From Hyphomicrobiales bacterium (GTDB taxonomy: Bacteria > Pseudomonadota > Alphaproteobacteria > Rhizobiales > JAJFHR01), in NCBI GenBank assembly GCA_021775475.1, contig JAJFHS010000017.1, positions 95,303 to 159,302 on the forward strand: a DNA stretch of 64,000 nucleotides, read 5' to 3'. Positions 17,882-26,800 of this stretch are shown piece after piece. Below the pieces are notes generated by a model, which had not been told where the DNA came from, did no database searches, and worked only from the letters and a program-made list of their open reading frames with translations. Position numbers and translations under genes: made by a program. The stretch's first letter is position 1. Each line of letters starts with the position of its first letter.

Positions 17882-20800
17882 TTGGCAAAAATAATTGATG
17901 GGGGCGGAGCGTTTGGTTCGGTCCCGCCTCTAACAATAAATGCAGGCGGCGAGAGGGTTGAGATACCTGATGCCGCGCTGTTGTTTAATGCTGATTTCTC
18001 TCGTTCGGGCAATGATCTTGTGCTTGTCGGTGCGGATGGCAAGACAATCATCATTATCGATTATTTTGCCACAGGTGAAGGGGCCGATCTTGTCTCGCCG
18101 CAAGGGGCTGTTTTGTCTGCCGATGTGGTTGCCGCATTGGCGGGGCCTTTGGCTCCGGGGCAATACGCCCAGGTCGGTGTGCCAGAAGGCGGTGTGCCCA
18201 TTGGTCAGGTGGAAAGTCTCTCCGGCACCGCCACGGCTACCCGTGTTGACGGCACGGTAGTAGAGCTAAAAATTGGTTCCAAAGTTTTCAAGGGCGACGT
18301 TGTTCAGACCGGCGATGACTCATCTCTGGGCGTCACGTTTCTGGATGAATCAGTATTCTCCCTTTCCGACAATGCCCGCATGATTTTGAACGAGTTGGTC
18401 TATGATCCCGGCGGCTCATCCAACTCGATGCTGATAAATCTGGTGCAGGGCGGATTTGTTTTTGTCGCCGGCCAGATTGCGCCAACCGGCGATATGAAGG
18501 TCCAGACACCTGTGGCCACCATGGGTATTCGCGGCACGTCGCCGACGACCTTTATCGCGGCAGATGGCACTGTGTCATTTTCCATTATCCCCGATCCCGG
18601 CCCTGATGGCAAAATCGGTAAATATGTTCTTTTTGACAATACCACCGGCGCGATTATCGGCAACGTCACCGACACCGGAACAAAGCTGGTTCTGACCAGC
18701 GCTGGTGGACAGGTTTTGGAACTCGCCAAAACCACAGCTGATTTTGCCCAGGACCAGCAAAGTCAGGCTGAAGTTTACTCAGCTTTCAACACCCTGCAAT
18801 CGCGTAAGGACAGTGGCCAGCCCGCCGTACAACCAGACAGCTCACAAACCGATGGCGCTGAAGGTGATCCGGCCGAAGGCGACCCGGCAGAGGGTGATCC
18901 GGCCGAAGGCGATCCAGCAGAGGGTGATCCGGCCGAAGGCGACCCGGCAGAGGGTGATCCGGCCGAAGGCGATCCGGCAGCAGGCGATCCAGCAGCAGGG
19001 GATCCTGCCACAGGAGATTCCGCCGATGGCAATACGGGGACAGAGCCAACTGATGGTGAGGCACCCGCCAGCGATGGCTCTTCAGGCGATACCACCTCAA
19101 CAACTTCCACTGATACTGCTGGCAGTCTTGATGGTGATACGTCAAGCTCAGCCGAAGCAGCGCCACCGCCACCGCCACCGCCACCGCCTCCACCACCACC
19201 GCCGCCACCACCGTCGCCGCCGCCTCCACCTCCACCTCCACCTCCACCTCCACCTCCACCGCCTCCCGTTGTCAATGAGGCCCCTGTTGCCGGTGCGGTG
19301 ACGCTTGCCGCTTTTGAAGACGGTGCCGACGTAACGCAAAATTTTTCTGCGACTGATACAGATGGCACAGTGGTGAGTTTTGATATTGTAAACCAGCCTG
19401 TTGGTGGCGGGGTGGAGAACAACAATGATGGTACGTTTACCTACACTCCAAGTGCCGCTTTGCAGCCCCTTGCTGCCGGAGTTGTTCAACAGCTGGTGTT
19501 CACCTTCACCGCAACCGATGATGACGGTGCGGTTTCTGCCGCCGGCAACGCAACAATTACCGTTACCGGCGTCAATGATATCCCGATAGCTAATGATGAT
19601 GACGTTGATGCATTTGAAAATGCTATCCTCAATGGCGATGTGTTTGCCGCCAACGGCAACGGTATTGATCGAGACATCGATATCACCGATACGTTTGACG
19701 TCACTCTGGTTGAGGGTGGAGCGAATGTTGGTAGCCAGATAGCGCTCGGCTCAGGTGCGCTGCTGACGCTCAATGCCGATGGTACGTTTGCCTATGATCC
19801 CAACGGCCAGTTTAATTTCCTTGCCCCCAATCAAACTGACACCGACAGCTTCACCTACACCATTGAGGACAGCCAGGGCGCCGCATCTACTGCAACGGTA
19901 ACCGTGACAGTTACCGGGGTGAATATCCCGCCGGTGCTTGATCTTGATGGCGATGATTCTGTTACAGCCGGTACGGGCTTTGCTGCAACCTTCACTGAAG
20001 GTGGCGCCTCCGTGGCTATCGCTGATATAGACACAAGTATCACTGATGTTGACAGCGCCAACATCCAGAGCGCGACGGTTGTGGTGACCAATGTTCAGGA
20101 TGGTGCAGCTGAAACCCTGACGGTGACCAATGCCTTGGGTCTTTCAATCAACGGCAATGGCACCAGTTCGATAAGCATCGTCGGGGCTGCAACGCTGGCA
20201 ACCTATGAAACGGTGATTGAAAGCATCCAGTATAACAACGGCTCGCAAAACCCGACCGTGGGCAATCGCACGATCAATGTTGTGGTTAATGATGGCGGCT
20301 CCAATTCCAATACGGCTGTTAGCACGATCACTGTTGTCGCCACCAATGATGCGCCTGTTGTGGATCTTGATGCTAATGATTCCGCAGCGGTGGGCAGGGG
20401 ATTTGCCGCGACTTTCAGCGAAGGCGGCGGTTCGGTTGCCATTTCCGATGTCGATACGCTGATTACCGATGTTGATGATACCAATATCGAGAGCGCGACA
20501 ATCACGCTGACCAATGCCTCTGACGGTATTGCTGAAAGCCTGACGGTGGGCAATGCTTCGGGCCTTACAGTTGTCGGTAATGGCACTGGCACGGTGACCC
20601 TCACGGGTTCGGCAAGCCTTGCCGTCTATCAATCTGTAATCGAAAGCATCGAATATAACAACACCTCGCTAAACCCGACTGCGGGTAACCGCCTCATCGA
20701 TGTGATAGTCAATGACGGCGATGCCAATTCCGACACGGCGACAAGCACAATTAACGTGGTTCCGGTCAATAGTGCTCCCGTACTTGATCTTGATTCCACA

Positions 20801-23800
20801 CTTGGCGGCACCGGATTTGCCAGTACTTTCACCGAAGGCTTCGGTGTCGTTAACATCGCTAACGGTAATGTTTCCATAACCGATGTTGATGACAGCAATA
20901 TCGAAAGTGCAACAATAACCTTGGTAAGCCCGCCTGATGGTGGAGTTGAAACCCTGACGCCACAGCTTACCGGCTTTGGCCTGGTCATAACAGGCGGGGG
21001 CTCCAGTACAATAACCATTACCGGTTCGGCCTCTCTGGCAAACTATCAAACCATCATCCAGGGCATTCAGTACAACAACACATCGCAAGATCCAACTGCG
21101 GGCAATCGCACCATTAATGTGGTGGTCAATGATGGTGATGATAATTCCAATATTGCCGTAAGCACGATCAATGTAATTGCCGTCAATGATGCACCTGCAC
21201 TTGATCTTGATGTAAATGACTCCACTACGTCAGGCACGGACTTTGTCGGTGCGTTTGTCGAAGATGCCGGCGGCGTTGCCATTGCTGATACTGACACAGC
21301 TATCACGGACGTTGACGACACCAATATCGCCAGCGCCACCATAACATTGACCAACCGGCCTGATGGCGACGGGGTGGAGAGCCTTTCGGTTCTTGACAAC
21401 CTGCCCGCGGGCATTAGCACGACCGGGTACAATGCATCGACCGGTGTTTTGGTGTTGACGGGCTCGGCATCAATTGCGGATTATCAAGCCGCCATCGAAC
21501 AGGTCCGTTACAACAACACCAGCGACACTCCCAATGTTGCCAATCGCATCATCAACGTGGTGGTCAGTGATGGTACTGCTGGCTCCAACGTCGCCACAAG
21601 CACAATCTCGATAACCCCGGCCAATGATGCGCCGGTTCTCAGCGGGCTGGACAATGCAACTTTTCCTGAAAATACCGTCAATGCGGCAGCCCAGATCATC
21701 GACACAGATGTGGTCGTCAGTGATGTTGATACCACCGATTTTGCGGGCGGGACCCTGACTGTCTCCGGCTTCGTCAATGGCGAAGATACCATTGGGGTTA
21801 GTGGTCTGGGCACGATCGGCGTTAGCGGCAGCGACGTATCTTTTGGCGGCACCGTCTTTGCCACGTTTGTCGGCGGCAGCGGCGCCAGCAATCTGGTGGT
21901 CACCTTTAACAACAGTGGTGCAGCTACTCCAGCAGCAATTGAAGCGCTGGTAGAAAATCTCACCTTTGCCAATTCATCAGACACGCCAACCCTCACCCGC
22001 ACTTTAAATGTCGCCATCACTGACGGACAGGGCGGCACCACAAATGCTAACAGTATTGTTACCGTAAACGCTCAACCGGAAGCCGTCATAGAACTCTCCG
22101 CCCTTAACGGCACCGATGGTTTTGTCATCAATGGTATTAATGGCTTCGACTATAGCGGTCGCTCGGTTTCCTCGGCTGGTGACATCAATGGTGATGGTTT
22201 TGATGACTTTATCATTGGCGCCTATGGTGCCGATCCAAACAGTAATGCTCAGGCCGGTGCAAGCTACGTGGTGTTCGGACAGGCAGGCAGCTTTGGTCTC
22301 AGCTTCAATCTTTCCACCCTTAACGGCACCAACGGCTTTGTTCTCAATGGTATTGACGCCAATGATTACAGTGGGTTTTCCGTGTCGGGGGCGGGTGACA
22401 TCAATGGCGATGGCTTCAGTGATGTGATCGTTGGAGCCTTTCAGGCCGGCACCTATGGCGTCAATGCTTACGCCGGTGAAAGCTATGTGGTCTTCGGTCA
22501 GGCCAGTGGCTTTGGTGCCAGCATCAATCTGTCCGCCCTCAACGGTACTGACGGCTTTGTTATCAACGGTGTCGATGCCGGTGATCGCAGCGGTTTGTCA
22601 GTATCATCAGCCGGGGACATCAATGGCGATGGCTTTGATGATTTCATCATTGGTGCGTATGCAGCCAACCCCAACAGCATCAACGGTGCCGGTGAAACCT
22701 ATGTGGTCTTCGGCCAGGCGGCGAGCTTTGGTGCCAGCTTTGACCTTTCGACGCTCAACGGTGCCAACGGTTTTATTCTCAATGGTATTGATGGCGACGA
22801 TCAAAGCGGTTTTTCCGTATCCTCAGCTGGTGACATAAACAACGATGGCTTTGATGATTTGATCATCGGGGCAAAATTAGCCGATCCAAATGGCAACCTT
22901 TCCGGTGAAAGCTATGTGGTGTTCGGCAAGGCCAGTGCCTTTAACACCAGCCTTAATCTTTCCACGCTTGCCCTCGGCAGCGGCACCGATGGTTTTGTTC
23001 TCAATGGTGTGGCCATTGGCGATGAAAGCGGCTTTTCGGTTTCTTCCGCAGGCGACGTCAATGGCGATGGTTTTGGTGATTTAATCATTGGTGCAAACAG
23101 GGCTGATCCAAACTACAGCAATGCCGGAGCAAGCTATGTGGTGTTCGGCCAGGCGGCGGGTTTTGGTGCCAGCTTCAATCTTTCCACGCTTGCCCTCGGC
23201 AACGGGACAACAGGTTTTGTTGTTAATGGTATCAATTTAGAGGACTTTAGCGGTACTTCGGTGTCCTCGGCAGGGGACTTTAACGGTGATGGCTTTGACG
23301 ATTTAATTGTTGGAGCACCCAATGTCGCTCTGGGTGGGTATAACTATGTTGGTCAATCTTATGTCGTGTTCGGCAAGGCCAGTGGTTTTGCCGCCAGCCT
23401 CGAGCTCTCTAACCTTGATAGCACCAACGGCTTTGCTCTTAATGGCGTCGGTTATAACGATTATACCGGGTTTTCGGTGTCCTCGGCAGGGGACGTTAAC
23501 GGTGATGGCTTTGACGATTTAATTGTTGGTGCACGGTATGGTTATGGTGTTGGTGATGGTAAAAGTTACATCATTTTCGGCTCAGCCTTTGGAGCAGGCA
23601 ACACACCGGTAAACTTCACCGGTAGTGGAGTAGCTGAAATCATTATCGGCGGGCTGGGCAATGACACGCTTGTTGGCCTTGGCGGGGCTGATGTTATTCG
23701 CGGTGGTGCTGGCGATGATATTATTGCCATCAGTGATGCTACTTTCGTCAGCCTTGATGGCGGCACCGGTATTGATACCTTGCGCATTGATGGCGCGGGA

Positions 23801-26800
23801 TTTGTTGGGGCCGCTTTTGACAACGGCACCATCAGCAATTTCGAAGTTCTTGACCTCACCGGGTCAGGCGACAATCTGATTGAGTTAACCCGGCTTGATA
23901 TTTTCAACGAATCGCCTGAACGCAGCGGCGGCATCGCCAGGCTTACGGTTCTCGGCAATGCCGGTGACACAGTGAGCTTTGCCGAACTGGGCTGGTCTCT
24001 CAGCGGCCAGGTCACCGTCGGTACCGATACTTTCAACCGCATTGTCAACGGCAATGCCGAAGTGCTGGTGCAGGATACTGTCGCCACCCTCATCCCCGGT
24101 GCGCAAACCGCCATCATAGAACTTTCCTCCCTCAATGGCGGCAATGGATTTGTGCTTAATGGGATTACTGCCGGTGATGAAAGCGGTGATTTTGTATCAT
24201 CGGCAGGCGACATCAACGGCGATGGATTTGATGATTTTATTATTGGCGCACCTTTAGGTGATCCAAATGCCAATGATGCTTCCGGTGAAACCTATGTTGT
24301 CTTCGGTCAGGCGGGCGGGTTTGGCGCCAGCTTTGATCTCTCCACGCTTAATGGCGCCAACGGTTTTGTTATCAATGGTATCAGTGCCACCGATGAAAGC
24401 GGCACTTCTGTATCTTCAGCCGGTGATATTAATGGTGATGGCATTGATGATTTGATCATTGGTGCACCGTTTGGCGATCCAAATGCCAATGGTGATGCCG
24501 GTGAAACCTATGTGGTGTTCGGTCAGACGACAGGTTTTGGTGCCAGCCTCAACCTTTCGACACTGAATGGCACCAACGGGTTTGTCATCAATGGTGTTGA
24601 TGCAAACGATTTCAGCGGCACATCCGCATCTTCAGCCGGTGATGTCAATGGCGATGGTTTTGATGACATAATCATCGGTGCCTATGGTGCCGCCCAGGGT
24701 GCCAACGCAACTGCCGGTGAAAGCTATGTGGTATTTGGTCAGGCAAGCAGCTTTGGCGCCAGCTTCAATCTCTCAAGTCTTACCGGCGCAAACGGCTTTA
24801 TAATCACCGGTATTGCAACCGGTGACTCAAGTGGTTATTCGGTATCATCAGCAGGCGACATCAATGGCGATGGTTTTGCCGATGTGATCATTGGCGCCAA
24901 CCGTGCAGATTCTGCTAATGCTGACGCCGGTGACAGCTATGTGATTTTTGGTCAGGAGACAGGATTTACCGTCACCCTGGATCTCAGCACCCTTAACGGC
25001 ACCAATGGTTTCGTTCTCAATGGTATTGATGCCGGTGACCGCAGTGGTGTTTCGGTATCCTCGGCGGGCGATTTCAATGGCGATGGCTTTGATGATCTGA
25101 TCATTGGTGCATCTGATGCCGATCCAGGCGCTAACAGCAACGCCGGGGAAAGCTATATCGTGTTCGGCAAGGCAACAGCCTTTAGCGCCAGCTTCGATCT
25201 CTCTACTCTTAGCGGCACCGACGGTTTTGTCATAAATGGCATTGATACGGGAGACCGCAGCGGCTATTCGGTGTCCTCAGCCGGTGACGTCAATGGTGAT
25301 GGTTTTGACGATCTGCTTATCGACGCATATGCAGCCGATACAAATGGCTTCACTTCGGGTGAAACCTATGTGGTGTTTGGCCAGGCGGCGAGTTTTGGCG
25401 CCAGCTTTAATCTTACCTCCCTTAACGGCACCAACGGCTTTGTCATCAATGGTATTGACGGCAACGACCAGAGCGCTACTTCGGTGTCCTCAGCTGGCGA
25501 CATCAATGGTGATGGCTTTGACGATCTGATTGTTGGAGCACCTTATGGAGATCCCAACAGTATTGCTGATGCCGGCGAAAGCTACATCATCTTCGGTGCA
25601 GCCTTTGGCTCAAGCTCAACCCCGGTTAACACCACCGGCACCGCCGGGGCGGATGTCATAATCGGCGGGCTGGGTGATGATACGCTTGTGGGCGCTGGCG
25701 GGGCTGATGTTATTCGTGGTGGTGCCGGCGATGATGTTATTGCCATTAGTGATGATTTCTTTGCTCGCATTGATGGCGGCACCGGCATTGATACCTTGCG
25801 CCTTGATGGTGCAGGTTTCAGCCCGACCTCGGCTGGCGGCGATGGTGTCATTACCGGAATTGAACGCATTGATATAACCGGCTCTGGCGATAATACCATT
25901 GCCCTGACCAAACTCGATGTCTTCAGCGCAACATCTGAACGCAGTGGCGGCATTGCCAGCATCACCGTTGTTGGTAACGCCGGTGACGCCGTCAGTTTCG
26001 AAGATCTGGGCTGGTCGATTGCCGGTCAGGTGACCATCGGTGCCAATACCTTCAACCGCCTTGTCAACGGCAATGCCCAGGTTCTGGTGCAGGATACGGT
26101 AGGAACCATCATTCCCGGCGCTCTGTCTGCCACAATCGAACTTGGCACTTTAAATGGTGGTAATGGCTTTGTCATAAATGGCGTGGCGGCAAATGATCAG
26201 GCCGGGGTTTCGGTATCATCAGCGGGCGACATCAATAATGATGGTATTGACGATTTAATTATTGGTGCGCGCTTTGCCGATCCCGGTGGCAGGGCCTCTG
26301 CCGGGGAAACCTATGTGGTATTCGGCCAGGCCAATGCCGGTGATCTTAGCTTTAATCTTTCCACCCTTAACGGTACCAACGGCTTTGTCCTCAATGGTAT
26401 TGACGCGGGCGATCGCAGCGGTCGCTCTGTATCTTCTGCCGGTGACATTAATGATGACGGTATTGACGATTTGATTATCGGTGCGTTTTTAGGCGATGGC
26501 GGTGGCGGTTCATCGGGCGAAAGCTATGTGGTATTTGGTAAAAACGGCGGATTTAGCGCCAGCCTCGATCTCTCCACCCTGACCGGCACCAATGGCTTTG
26601 TTATCAATGGTGTAGCTGCGGGTGACAACAGCGGTATTTCAGTTTCGAATGCCGGTGATATCAATGGCGATAACATTGATGATTTGATCATTGGCGCTAA
26701 TAGCGCCGGAAGTGGTGCCGGTGCAAGTTACGTGGTGTTTGGCACGGGCGCTGGTTTTGCTGCCAGTATAAATCTTTCCGGGCTTACCGGTGCCAACGGT

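Noticed and set aside
18775..19489. Long open frames on the minus strand opposite the adhesin linker (Gly-, Val- or Arg-rich)
   Set aside because: They arise from the complement of the polyproline and AEGDP coding repeats; composition is pure low complexity and there is no ribosome site.
23566..24273. 235-codon minus-strand frame and similar ones opposite the FG-GAP/RTX region
   Set aside because: They are shadows of the repetitive adhesin gene: Ser/Pro-rich repeated sequence without any domain.
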